From positions 1 through 29,224 of IMG/VR virus record IMGVR_UViG_3300020195_000128: 29,224 nucleotides of DNA. One strand, 5' to 3'. Positions 1 through 7,700 of the stretch are shown piece by piece. The notes beneath the pieces were generated by a model, which saw nothing but the letters and a program-made list of their open reading frames with translations, had not been told where the DNA came from and searched no databases. The DNA is from a virus. Made by a program: the position numbers and the translations under genes. How positions within the stretch are numbered: the stretch's first letter is position 1; each line of letters starts with the position of its first letter.

Positions 1-24
1 TAGATATATAGATATATAGATATA
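1..24. repeat. Tandem repeat TAGATATA x3
   Basis: Three perfect head-to-tail copies of an 8-base AT-only unit (TAGATATA) occupy the very start of the window, followed by AAGG. More copies could lie before the window. It is the first of three tandem-repeat families in the gene-free left end, and its AT-only content would make the DNA easy to melt. Confidence 0.85.
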
Positions 25-43
25 AAGGTTCAATTTAGTGGAT

Positions 44-150
44 TAGCCGTCATGCCGTCACTATAGTATAGTTTTCCTGATTAATTTCATATGCTTAGGT
101 CAGTGACGGCTCGAAAAAACTAGCCGTCACTAGCCGTCACTAGCCGTCAC
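44..150. repeat. TAGCCGTCAC repeats with an inverted copy (hairpin)
   Basis: TAGCCGTCAC is present in three perfect tandem copies at 121-150. An inverted copy, AGTGACGGCT, lies at 102-111, so 102-111 and 122-131 can form a perfect 10-bp stem around a 10-base loop. Related direct words (TAGCCGTCA, GCCGTCACTA) lie at 44-63. The spacing suggests protein-binding sites or an RNA/DNA hairpin, for example at a replication origin or genome end. The function is inferred only from the arrangement. Confidence 0.85.
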
Positions 151-350
151 TACAGCGTATATCCCTTTGGTTCAATCGCATCATAATACTTTGTGTCACT
201 CAAAAAACAGCAACACGAAGCGTAAGCCGCGCAGCGTGAAGCGCAGATGCATGAGCGCAGATAAGTAAGGCACAACGCACGACTCGCGCCGCGCGGATGC
301 AATGCGTAGAATAAACACAGAGAGACGCGATGCGCGAGTCACGGTGCACA

Positions 351-480
351 GGTTAAGATGCTGAGCAATAGATGCGATGCGTGGGTGAGAGTATAGGTTA
401 AGATGCTGAGCAATAGATGCGATGCGTGGGTGAGAGTATAGGTTAAGATGCAAAGCGATATATGCGGTGCGTGGGTGAGA
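351..480. repeat. 45-base tandem repeat, about 3 copies
   Basis: A unit starting GGTTAAGATG and ending in GTGGGTGAGAGTATA is repeated with a period of exactly 45 bases, starting at 351, 396 and 441. Copies 1 and 2 are identical and copy 3 has diverged in its middle. Shorter relatives of its words (GATGCGATGC, GCGCGAGTC) are scattered over 230-540. They include an inverted pair, GACTCGCG at 281-288 and CGCGAGTC at 333-340, and a further direct copy at 488-495. The period is a multiple of three, so minus frames stay open by accident. The layout resembles iterons next to the AT tract at 505-523. Confidence 0.85.
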
Positions 481-504
481 TACGGTGCGCGAGTCGTGGT
501 GCGT

Positions 505-523
505 CTATATATATATATAAATA
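505..523. repeat. AT-dinucleotide tract next to the 45-base repeats
   Basis: A run of alternating T and A (about seven TA units, then AATAA) directly follows the repeat block. With the neighbouring repeats it has the look of a DNA-unwinding element, but it could simply be low-complexity sequence. Confidence 0.6.
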
Positions 524-840
524 AGATGCGATGCAATAGAGGATTATAGGGTGCGTTACTGTTTTAGTAATCGCGAAACGCGGTGCGCGGTGCTGCTAAG
601 TGTTGGAAATCATAGCGATATTAAGGAATCTTAGGGTCCGGTACCCCCAAAATACGCGGTTCTGGTGTGGGTGATACATCCCGAATCGCGTCACAACTTA
701 ACCTGGTAAAATACCCGACCAATACACTCCGAGACTTCTCCGCACCTCCTCTCCGCACACCAATACATCCACATATCCACCTCTCCGCAACCAATAATCC
801 CTCTTTCCCCCACCTGAAAAATCCTAAAATTCCTACACTA

Positions 841-869
841 TTGACACATACACCCTTTACTTTTAAAAT
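841..869 (+). promoter_or_regulatory. Sigma-70-like promoter P1 for the late operon
   Basis: TTGACA at 841-846 (perfect -35), a 17-base spacer and TAAAAT at 864-869 (five of six -10 bases). The expected start is near 876, about 70 bases before the small terminase gene. It implies host RNA polymerase reads the structural genes. Confidence 0.7.
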
Positions 870-909
870 CAGCTCCCATGCGGTAGTTATCCCCCGAACC
901 GTAAATCTC

Positions 910-939
910 TTGACTCTCCTCGACTTTTGCCTTTACACT
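910..939 (+). promoter_or_regulatory. Second sigma-70-like promoter P2
   Basis: TTGACT at 910-915, an 18-base spacer and TACACT at 934-939. Transcription would begin near 946, almost on the ATG at 948, giving a nearly leaderless message. This agrees with the lack of a Shine-Dalgarno sequence before that ATG. It is weaker than P1. Confidence 0.45.
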
Positions 940-947
940 TATTGATT

Positions 948-1634
948 ATGCAATCCCCAAAACTCTTATCTACGCCGGTGACTGACGTTATCGAAATGAA
1001 CAATAAAGTTTATTTCCGTGCGAATCTCTATTCATTTATTGATGAGAGCAGGAACTTGGTTACTGTGGACCTCGTCTCGGGGGATATTCTCAATAAGAAA
1101 ACTGATATTATCAATAACATATCCAAAGGGGTTATTGAGGCCTGTAACTCTTATGAGGGTAAGATCTATTTATACTCTGAAGATATGAAGAATATTATTT
1201 ACGCTCTTATGTGTGAGGGCAACTCTCTGACTAAAATATCTCAAATGCCTGGGATGCCTACTATGTCTACTATTGCTCGTTGGCGCCACGAGTACCATGA
1301 ATTCGAATCGCTGATCCGTAGAGCGAAGAAGGTACGGGCGGAGCTGTACGCGGATTTAATTCATGATTCTTTGACGGATATGAGGGAGATTGATTCAAGG
1401 CAGGTATCAGGGGAGCGTCTTTGGTTTGATAAAGTTAAGTATTTGGCGGAGAAGAACGATCCGGATACTTATGGGAATAGGCAGATGTTGGTGGGCGATA
1501 GAGCGGCACCGGTTTCTTTTTTGATTGATACGGGTGTAAGAGACGCGGACGATTACAAAGCGGCCGGAGTGGATTCTAATTACATTGAGGTTATTCCTGA
1601 CGAAACAATAGTTAATACTGAGGAGTGTGAATAA
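948..1634 (+). CDS. terS: Terminase small subunit
   Basis: Recognises phage DNA and loads the terminase motor for packaging. The central part, about residues 84-130 from this start, has a helix-turn-helix layout in which MPTMSTIARW is followed by a charged helix. This is the pattern of Sf6-type small terminases. It sits first in the late operon, two genes before the large subunit. The first 80 or so residues before the HTH are longer than I would expect and unrecognised; they may be an extra N-terminal domain. The start is uncertain. A TTG at 927 is in frame, but it would lie upstream of the P2 start site. I prefer the ATG at 948, although no ribosome binding site precedes it. The stop overlaps the next ATG by one base (TAATG). 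Confidence 0.85.
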   Translation: MQSPKLLSTPVTDVIEMNNKVYFRANLYSFIDESRNLVTVDLVSGDILNKKTDIINNISKGVIEACNSYEGKIYLYSEDMKNIIYALMCEGNSLTKISQMPGMPTMSTIARWRHEYHEFESLIRRAKKVRAELYADLIHDSLTDMREIDSRQVSGERLWFDKVKYLAEKNDPDTYGNRQMLVGDRAAPVSFLIDTGVRDADDYKAAGVDSNYIEVIPDETIVNTEECE

Positions 1635-1900
1635 TGAGATCTTCTGAAAGAGTGTTGGACAAGAACGGTAGTTTTGTATTCGTAGAAAACGCTGAGATCA
1701 CTAACGAAGCGTCGGAGTTTAATAAACTGAAGGAGACTCTCGTCTCGCGGACCGCGGCCCTAAAGGACCAGCAGTTTTTGAATAAGGAGTTAACGTTAGA
1801 GATATCTAAGCTGAAGGGGCAAATAGACCAGATTCGTAAAGAGGTTACTGAGGCGAACGAGACCCTTCTTAATTTTAATCCTGATAAAAAAAAGAAATAA
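1634..1900 (+). CDS. Small coiled-coil protein between the terminase genes
   Basis: An 88-residue charged protein predicted from its heptad pattern to be mostly coiled coil in residues 25-80 (KLKETLV, LNKELTLEISKLKGQI). It ends in a lysine-rich tail. I do not recognise a family. It is coupled to the small terminase gene by a TAATG overlap, has GAGGAG upstream, and ends three bases before the large terminase ATG. The position suggests a packaging or head-assembly accessory, but there is no direct evidence. Confidence 0.8.
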   Translation: MRSSERVLDKNGSFVFVENAEITNEASEFNKLKETLVSRTAALKDQQFLNKELTLEISKLKGQIDQIRKEVTEANETLLNFNPDKKKK

Positions 1901-1903
1901 GTA

Positions 1904-3220
1904 ATGGCGGTTTCGCTTAAGACTGGGTATGTCCCTCGCCCTTTGCAGAGGATACTCCACGCTTCGATGAAGCGTTTCAATGTTATTGTAGCGCACCGTC
2001 GTTTTGGGAAGTCTGTTTTTACGATTAATCACATTTTGCATAAAGCGCTTAAGTGTTCTCATACTAATCCTCAGTATGCTTATATAGCTCCTACTTACAA
2101 GCAGGTGGAGATGATTGCTTGGGAGTATATGAAGGAATACACAAAGAAGATGCCTGGGGTTAAATACAATAACCAAAAACTGACTGTTACGATTGATCGT
2201 CCTTCTCGTCCTGGTGGTGGGGAGAAGGATAAGGTTAAGATTATGCTTTTGGGGGTTGAGAATAAAGACTCGCTTCGGGGGTTATATTTAGATGGGGCAG
2301 TGTTGGATGAATACGCCCAGTATGACCCTACAGTATGGTCCCAGATCTTACGTCCTGCCTTATCTGATAGGTTGGGGTGGGGGATTTTTATTGGGACTCC
2401 TAATGGCAGGAATGACTTCTATAAGAAGTATATAATAGCGAAGACGTCCCCTGATTGGTATGAAGTGCTTCTTGATGGTGAGAAGACGGGGGTACTTCCT
2501 CCTTCAGAGCTAGCGGATCTAAAGCGGACTATGAGCGACGAGGATTATGAGCAAGAGATTAGGTGTAGTTTTAATTCTGGTGGTCGGGGATCATATTATG
2601 GAAGTTTTCTCACTTCTGCTGAAGACCAGGGAAGAATTACAGACGTCCCTTATAATCCTGCTTATCCTGTTGATACGTACTGGGATTTGGGGATTAGCGA
2701 TTCGTGCGCTATTTGGTTTAGACAGAGACTTCCTGGCGGAAAATTAAACTATATTGATTACTATGAAGAGACGGGTAAAGGCATTAAACACTATGCTGAC
2801 GAGATAAGAAAGAAGAGTTATTCGTTCGGGAGGCATGTTTTGCCTTGGGATGCGAACACTAAAGAGTTGGGTACAGGAGTTACTGTTTCGGAGGTACTCC
2901 GTGGGCACGGATTTCGGCACGAGATCCAAAAAAGACAGAGCGTACAGAATCGGATAGAGGCCTCACGCTTAATGCTTCCTATAAGCTATTTTGATACAAT
3001 CAAGTGCGAATGGTCCCTTGATGCCCTGAGGAACTACACCAAGGTATGGGACGAACAGATTCAGGCATTTTCGAGGACGCCTAAGAAAGATTGGACTTCC
3101 CACGCTGCTGATAGTTATGGGTATTCTGCTTTTGATACCCGACCTAGTTCTTTTGCTAATGACTACGGGAAAGACTTGCAGAGACAAGCTATGGGCGATT
3201 ACAATGAATTAGGAGATTAA
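1904..3220 (+). CDS. terL: Terminase large subunit (ATPase and nuclease)
   Basis: The motor that pumps DNA into the prohead and cuts it. The ATPase domain shows a Walker A motif (HRRFGKS, residues 31-37), a Walker B with the catalytic acid pair (AVLDEY, D135-E136) and the coupling motif GTPNG (164-168). The RNase H-like nuclease domain follows, with WDLGISDS (D261), LPWDAN (D316) and a late Asp in HAADSYG. At 438 residues it is complete and compact compared with T7 gp19. The start at 1904 lies three bases after the preceding stop. It pairs with the small subunit at 948. Confidence 0.97.
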   Translation: MAVSLKTGYVPRPLQRILHASMKRFNVIVAHRRFGKSVFTINHILHKALKCSHTNPQYAYIAPTYKQVEMIAWEYMKEYTKKMPGVKYNNQKLTVTIDRPSRPGGGEKDKVKIMLLGVENKDSLRGLYLDGAVLDEYAQYDPTVWSQILRPALSDRLGWGIFIGTPNGRNDFYKKYIIAKTSPDWYEVLLDGEKTGVLPPSELADLKRTMSDEDYEQEIRCSFNSGGRGSYYGSFLTSAEDQGRITDVPYNPAYPVDTYWDLGISDSCAIWFRQRLPGGKLNYIDYYEETGKGIKHYADEIRKKSYSFGRHVLPWDANTKELGTGVTVSEVLRGHGFRHEIQKRQSVQNRIEASRLMLPISYFDTIKCEWSLDALRNYTKVWDEQIQAFSRTPKKDWTSHAADSYGYSAFDTRPSSFANDYGKDLQRQAMGDYNELGD

Positions 3221-3222
3221 TT

Positions 3223-3681
3223 ATGAGTAGTGGTGGTGGCGGAATTTCGGAGACGTTTTCTGGGATAGCTAATAGTATCTCCAAGCCTGCGACTAATTTG
3301 GCCAAGGGGCTAGGGGTTAAAGGTGTAGCTGCTGATGTATTCGGTGGGCTTTTTACAAGCGGCGGGAATCCTGTATTTGGGCTTATGGCAATAGATAGAG
3401 AGAGGAAGATCCGCGAAGCGAGAAAGCAGGCAGAAGGTGATGAATCTTCTAGACAGCGCTTTAATAATGATATTTTCAATCAAGTACAGGCATTAGGTGG
3501 GGATTTGGCCCAGAAGCAGAATGAAGGACTTGATCCAGAAGCGTATAAGTTTTCTGGTAATGATCCTAGACAACAACAACTAGAGCAGCTTGTTAGTGCT
3601 TTTGGGGCCCGACAATCACAGATTAAACAAAGCAAGTTTCAGCCTGGGTCAGTACAGACTCGGCTGACCTTAATGGGATAA
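3223..3681 (+). CDS. Hypothetical head-region protein
   Basis: A 152-residue protein between large terminase and portal. It starts with a Gly/Ser-rich stretch (SSGGGGIS). Residues about 20-60 are small and hydrophobic (GVKGVAADVFGGLF, NPVFGLMAI). A charged helical part and a Gln-rich C-terminus follow. No family is recognised. Genes at this position in related phages are often small head or internal proteins. AGGAG lies about nine bases before the ATG. Confidence 0.8.
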   Translation: MSSGGGGISETFSGIANSISKPATNLAKGLGVKGVAADVFGGLFTSGGNPVFGLMAIDRERKIREARKQAEGDESSRQRFNNDIFNQVQALGGDLAQKQNEGLDPEAYKFSGNDPRQQQLEQLVSAFGARQSQIKQSKFQPGSVQTRLTLMG

Positions 3682-3684
3682 AAA

Positions 3685-5307
3685 ATGAAAGGCGATATAC
3701 TTAAGGACAAGGCCTCCAAGATTTTGAAGATTCACAATCAGATGGAGGGAGGGAGAGTTAATTGGGATCAACACTGGTATGAGTGTGCTAAATACCTTAT
3801 CCCACGCAAGGACGACGTTTATGGCTACATGGTGGCCGGTGAGAAGAAGGGTAACACTCTCTATGACTCAACTGGAATCATTGCTAATGAGCTTTTGGCC
3901 TCAGCTTTACACGGTATGCTTACTAATCCTTCTATTCAGTGGTTTGACCTTACTACTGGTATCGATGAAATTGATAAGAATGAGAATGTACGTCTTTGGT
4001 TACAAAAAGCTGTAAAGGTTATTCATCAAACTTTAAATAATTCAAATTTTCAACCGGAAATACATGAGGTTTACATTGATCAAGGAGCGCTTGGGACAGG
4101 GATTCTTAGGATTGAGGAGGATGACGAGCTGGATGTTCGTTTTCATGCTCGTCCTATTTATGAGCACTATATTAAAGAGAACTTCAAGGGCTTCATTGAT
4201 ACAGTTTCGAGAAAGCTTAAGGAAGATGGTCGTCAAATTCTACAAGAATATTCGTTAGAAATGATTAAAGCACAATTAACTGATCACGATATTGGTAAAA
4301 TACATGAGATGCACGATCAAGAGGTTATTCATTTAGTTTTACCTCTAGAAGACGCTAAATTTCACGGGATAGTACCTAGTGGGAAACAATTCCCGTTCCC
4401 TTCATTTCATGTGATGAAATCAAATGGAATTTTATTAAAAGAGGGCGGCTTCGAGGAGTTTCCTTACGCTGTTCCTCGTTGGTCTAAGGTTACTGGTGAA
4501 AGCTACGGTCGCGGGCCTGGTATGAAGTCTCTTCCTGATGTTAAGATGATCAATGAGATGATGAAGGCCACGATTCGAGGAGCACAGAAGGTAGTAGATC
4601 CTCCTTTACAAGTTCCTGATGACGGAATGGTTATGCCTCTTCGTACTGTTCCTGGTGGGATTAACTATTATCGTGCTGGTTCTGCTGATCGTATTGAGCC
4701 TCTTATTACTCAAGCGCGAATCGATATAGGTTTTGAAGTAATGAACGATGTACGTAAACGTATACGAGAATCATTCTTTATTGACCAACTGCAATTGAAT
4801 GAGGGACCTCAGATGACCGCTACTGAAGTTCTTCAGCGTACAGAGGAGAAATTGCGTTTAATGGGACCTGTTTTGGGCCGGCAACATTTTGAGTTACTTA
4901 AACCTTTGATCAATCGTGTTTTCGGTATTTTAGCTCGTAAAAATAAACTTCCTGAGAATCCTCCACAAGAACTGAAGGAAATAAAGCTTAATGTTCAATA
5001 TTCTTCTATGATTGCTCGAGCTCAGAGGACTTCTGAAATAGAGAACTTGAATCGTGCTATGCAGGCGGTTGGACCTATTGTTCAGATGGACCCTTCAATT
5101 ATGGACAATATTAACGGGGATGAGTATCTTAAATACGTTGGAAATATATTCAATGTACCTCAAGAGTTATTTAACTCTGAGAAAGATGTGGCCAGTATTA
5201 GACAATCAAGACAAGAGCAGGCCCAAAAACAGCAGCAGCTTCAAGAGCAAAATATACAGGCGGATAGCATGAATAAGGTAGCGCCTGCTTTAAAACAAGT
5301 GCAGTAA
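3685..5307 (+). CDS. Portal (head-to-tail connector) protein
   Basis: Forms the dodecameric ring at one capsid vertex through which DNA passes and to which the tail attaches. The 540-residue length and the N-terminal pattern (NWDQHWYECAKYLIPR, then YDSTGIIANELLASALHGML) are typical of the podovirus 'bacteriophage head to tail connecting protein' family, the equivalent of T7 gp8. The FIDQLQ..GPQMTATEVLQR stretch near residues 365-390 is another family hallmark. The Gln-rich C-terminal tail (about residues 508-540) is helical. It lies between the terminase and scaffold genes, as expected. Confidence 0.95.
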   Translation: MKGDILKDKASKILKIHNQMEGGRVNWDQHWYECAKYLIPRKDDVYGYMVAGEKKGNTLYDSTGIIANELLASALHGMLTNPSIQWFDLTTGIDEIDKNENVRLWLQKAVKVIHQTLNNSNFQPEIHEVYIDQGALGTGILRIEEDDELDVRFHARPIYEHYIKENFKGFIDTVSRKLKEDGRQILQEYSLEMIKAQLTDHDIGKIHEMHDQEVIHLVLPLEDAKFHGIVPSGKQFPFPSFHVMKSNGILLKEGGFEEFPYAVPRWSKVTGESYGRGPGMKSLPDVKMINEMMKATIRGAQKVVDPPLQVPDDGMVMPLRTVPGGINYYRAGSADRIEPLITQARIDIGFEVMNDVRKRIRESFFIDQLQLNEGPQMTATEVLQRTEEKLRLMGPVLGRQHFELLKPLINRVFGILARKNKLPENPPQELKEIKLNVQYSSMIARAQRTSEIENLNRAMQAVGPIVQMDPSIMDNINGDEYLKYVGNIFNVPQELFNSEKDVASIRQSRQEQAQKQQQLQEQNIQADSMNKVAPALKQVQ

Positions 5308-5310
5308 AAA

Positions 5311-5586
5311 ATGAGTTTATTTAAAAAACGGGAAAAACTAGCTTCTATTGTAGTAGATTACAGGAAAGTCTTTGCCTCTGAAGAGGGCAGGAGCGTTCTA
5401 CTTGATATTGTAAAGAGGGGGCATTTCTTTGCTACTTCTTATAATGGCAATGTAAACGATATGCTTTTTCGTGAAGGTGAACGGAATATAGTCAATCAAA
5501 TTCTCTTATTACTAGACCAAGATCCTATGAAGATATTAGAAGAAATCAAGAAACAAGAAAAAAAGGAAAGGGAATATGATGATTAA
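5311..5586 (+). CDS. Small Bbp19-like phage protein
   Basis: A 91-residue protein with the pattern FASEEGRSVLLDIVKRG, then MLFREGERNIVNQI. This matches small proteins lying between portal and scaffold genes in many podoviruses, such as the Bbp19 type first seen in Bordetella phage BPP-1. Its role is unknown but probably concerns the head. The C-terminus is strongly charged (EEIKKQEKKEREYDD). It overlaps the following scaffold gene by 11 bases, which suggests translational coupling. Confidence 0.75.
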   Translation: MSLFKKREKLASIVVDYRKVFASEEGRSVLLDIVKRGHFFATSYNGNVNDMLFREGERNIVNQILLLLDQDPMKILEEIKKQEKKEREYDD

Positions 5587-6556
5587 ATTTTTGGGTCAGA
5601 TGTTAAGATTAGTAAATAACTCTATTGGAGCCACCGGGCTTATGGGGGACTTTACTAATGAAAGCGATAAAACTGGGGCACCAGATGCTAACGGAGGCAG
5701 TCCTCCAGCTAGTACAGGAGTTGGAGAAACAAAACCAGCATCTACAGTTAATAGTATTGGAAACGCCATCAAGATTAATTTTCCTGATGGTCTAGAAGAT
5801 ATTATTAAAAATGACCCTAGTTTAAAAGTTTTCATTGATGATGAGAAAGGCGATATCAACTACGCTAATTTGATTAAAAGCTATGTCCATGCTCAGAAGA
5901 AGATTGGAGCAGATAAGGTTGTTATCCCAGGTAAAAACGCTACTGATGTTGAGTGGAGCGAATATTATAATAAGCTTCGTGACCCAGATCAAACTAAATA
6001 CGATTTCCAGGCAGAGTTACCTGCTGGAGTAGTTCTTGATGAAACTCTATTTAAAGACTTCAAAGCAATGGCACATAAGAAGGGCCTTACTACTTCTCAA
6101 GCTAAGGGACTCTTTGACTGGTATAACAAATTCTCCTCTGATGCTTATAATGGACATAATGCTACAGCTCAAGAAGAACATAAAGGGCTAGTTGAGAATC
6201 TTAAACAAGAGTGGGGCACTAAGTTTAAAGACAATATAGTGCTAGCTAAGCGTGCGCTTAAGGAATTCGCTGATGAAGGTATGGTAGAGTACTTTGATAA
6301 AAAAGGCTTTTTAGAAGACCCTATCTTTACTAAATTTTGCAATAAGGCGGCGGCGGTTTACAAAGAAGACACATTCGCTCAAGAAGCTAGGGGATCTTTT
6401 GGTTATTCTAAAGATGAGGCGGAGAGAAAATACAAACAGATTTTAGGTGATATAAATGGGGCTTACTATAATGGCGGGCATCCTGATCACTCTAATATAG
6501 TTAAGGAAGTAACTAAACTGATAACTATTGCATCAGGGGACTTTGAAAACGCTTGA
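5576..6556 (+). CDS. Capsid assembly scaffold protein (probable)
   Basis: A 326-residue protein directly upstream of the major capsid gene, where T7-type phages keep the scaffold that guides prohead assembly and then leaves. The N-terminal 65 residues are low in complexity (Gly, Ser, Pro, Thr, Asn). The rest is charged and helical, with a recognisable scaffold-like segment WSEYYNKLRDPDQTKYDF near residue 125. Two ATGs are adjacent (5576 and 5579) with AAGGAAAGGG upstream. A third possible start is at 5642. The assignment rests on position, composition and that segment. Confidence 0.75.
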   Translation: MMIKFLGQMLRLVNNSIGATGLMGDFTNESDKTGAPDANGGSPPASTGVGETKPASTVNSIGNAIKINFPDGLEDIIKNDPSLKVFIDDEKGDINYANLIKSYVHAQKKIGADKVVIPGKNATDVEWSEYYNKLRDPDQTKYDFQAELPAGVVLDETLFKDFKAMAHKKGLTTSQAKGLFDWYNKFSSDAYNGHNATAQEEHKGLVENLKQEWGTKFKDNIVLAKRALKEFADEGMVEYFDKKGFLEDPIFTKFCNKAAAVYKEDTFAQEARGSFGYSKDEAERKYKQILGDINGAYYNGGHPDHSNIVKEVTKLITIASGDFENA

Positions 6557-6581
6557 CGCGGTTTTGATTTCCTCTTAGCAT
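6553..6581 (+). promoter_or_regulatory. Promoter-like site before the capsid gene
   Basis: TTGACG at 6553-6558 (overlapping the scaffold stop codon), a 17-base spacer and TAGCAT at 6576-6581 form a moderate sigma-70-like promoter. It would give the capsid gene an extra transcript with a leader of about 125 bases. The 156-base gap is the largest within the head genes. Confidence 0.45.
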
Positions 6582-6603
6582 ATTAATAGGTTTACTTGGA
6601 TAA

Positions 6604-6615
6604 TCGATTAATCGA
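6604..6615. promoter_or_regulatory. 12-bp palindrome in the capsid leader
   Basis: TCGATTAATCGA is a perfect 12-bp palindrome about 15 bases downstream of the expected start of the capsid promoter. It is a suitable size and place for an operator, but no binding protein is known. Further down, GGTAA (6626-6630) can pair with TTACC (6661-6665), so the leader RNA may be structured. Confidence 0.4.
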
Positions 6616-6712
6616 CCCTTTTAAAGGTAATACCAGGAAGACCCTCTTTTGGGGATAATCTTACCGAAAAATAAAACATTTTTTAGTATGAAAGTTCACA
6701 AATGGAGGACAC

Positions 6713-7654
6713 ATGTCTAGTCAAATTCCTACAGCGTATATAAAACAATACAGCGCTAATGTATTTCATCTTTCTCAACAAATGGCTTCTCGTTTACGCC
6801 CAGCTGTTCGTAACGAATCTCAAAGCTCTGATTCAGCTTACTGGGATCGTATTGGAGCAGTAACTGCTGTTCGTAAGACCAGCCGCCATTCTGATACTCC
6901 TCAAATTGATACTCCTCATAGCAGACGCCAAGTCACTATGAATGACTATGAATATGCTGATTTGGTCGACAAGCAAGACAAATTGCGCACAATCATGGAC
7001 CCAGAAAATCAATATGCTAAAGCCGCCATTATGGCCATGGGACGCGCAATGGATGACGAAATCATTGCTGCTGCTCTTGGTAGTGCTTACGGTGGTGTGA
7101 GTGGAGCTACTGCTGTAGTTCTTCCTACTGCTCAGAAAGTAGCTGCTTTTGACGGCTCTACTACTACTGGTGTTAATCTTAACGTTAAAACTCTTAGAGC
7201 TGTAGCTCAGAAACTTGACGCTGCTGAAGTTGATCCTTCAATTGCACGTTTCTTTGCTTTCAGTGCTTCTCAGAAAGCTTCTCTACTTGCTGAGACTGAA
7301 GTCACTAGCAGCGATTTCGCTATGGTAAAAGCTTTGGTTGACGGAAAAGTTGATACTTTCATGGGATTTAAGTTTATTCATACTGAAAGACTTCCTCGCT
7401 CTAGCACTAATGTTACCTATACAGTAACTAACGGAGTTACTGCTGCCGGTACTGGTACAATTTCTGCTGCTAGCAGCAGACGTTGTATTGCTTGGGCACA
7501 GGATGGACTTCTTCTTTCTGTTGGACAAGATGTACTAGCTAGAATCAGCGAAAGATCAGACAAGTCATACTCTATGCAGGTGTACGCTTGTTTATCTCTA
7601 GGTTCTACTCGTATGGAAGAAGAGAAAGTAATTGAAGTTATTTGTTCAGAGTAA
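6713..7654 (+). CDS. Major capsid protein
   Basis: The shell protein of the head, 313 residues. It follows the scaffold gene. The sequence shows the pattern of T7-like/Bbp17-type capsid proteins: an early Gln-rich helix (IKQYSANVFHLSQQM), RRQVTMNDYEYADLVDKQD near residues 71-89, IMAMGRAMDDEIIAAALG near 107-124, and a C-terminal domain with GFKFIHTERLPR. It has the strongest ribosome binding site in the window (GGAGG at 6704-6708) and its own promoter-like leader. Hairpins follow it. All this fits the most abundant virion protein. Confidence 0.93.
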   Translation: MSSQIPTAYIKQYSANVFHLSQQMASRLRPAVRNESQSSDSAYWDRIGAVTAVRKTSRHSDTPQIDTPHSRRQVTMNDYEYADLVDKQDKLRTIMDPENQYAKAAIMAMGRAMDDEIIAAALGSAYGGVSGATAVVLPTAQKVAAFDGSTTTGVNLNVKTLRAVAQKLDAAEVDPSIARFFAFSASQKASLLAETEVTSSDFAMVKALVDGKVDTFMGFKFIHTERLPRSSTNVTYTVTNGVTAAGTGTISAASSRRCIAWAQDGLLLSVGQDVLARISERSDKSYSMQVYACLSLGSTRMEEEKVIEVICSE

Positions 7655-7661
7655 TTAAAAC

Positions 7662-7687
7662 AGGGGAGCTAGTCTCCCCTTAAATTT
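7662..7687 (+). terminator. Hairpin after the capsid gene (leaky terminator?)
   Basis: AGGGGAG (7662-7668) and CTCCCCT (7674-7680) form a perfect 7-bp stem around CTAGT. It is followed by TAAATTTTT, so the T-run is delayed by four bases. It may be a weak terminator or an mRNA 3'-end stabiliser that sets capsid message level above the downstream genes. Confidence 0.6.
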
Positions 7688-7700
7688 TTAAGGAGTACTT

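Larger units (their letters stand above)
1..947. other. Gene-free left end: repeats, then two promoters
   Basis: I see no credible protein gene in this stretch. The open frames here (minus frames in 196-536 and a plus frame at 667-945) arise from repeats or biased composition and have no ribosome binding site or recognisable product. The region holds three tandem-repeat families, an AT tract, GCG-rich words unlike the flanking genes, a pyrimidine-rich stretch at about 715-850 and two promoter-like sites. The late genes run away from this point. The replication genes enter from the other side of the window, so on a circular or terminally repeated map this would be the junction between the arms. 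It could hold an origin, a terminal repeat or a packaging site. These roles are inferred from position and repeats. Confidence 0.6.

Noticed and set aside
160-190. GGTTCAAT words (also at 28-35) resembling a tRNA T-arm or attachment site
   Set aside because: The flanking bases do not form the T-stem and no acceptor stem or anticodon arm is present.
100-480. Short repeats suggestive of a CRISPR array
   Set aside because: Copies are directly adjacent with no unique spacers, and no cas gene is present.
196-536. Two minus-strand open frames of 85 and 65 codons with a 15-residue repeat
   Set aside because: They arise from the 45-base tandem repeat, whose length is a multiple of three. Both frames are open, there is no ribosome binding site and the products are not protein-like.
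667-945. Plus-strand frame of 92 codons
   Set aside because: Pro/Thr/His-rich product from a pyrimidine-rich stretch. It has no ribosome binding site and covers the two promoter-like sites.
1796-2176. Minus-strand frame of 126 codons over the terminase junction
   Set aside because: It lies opposite well-supported terminase coding sequence and has no recognisable features.
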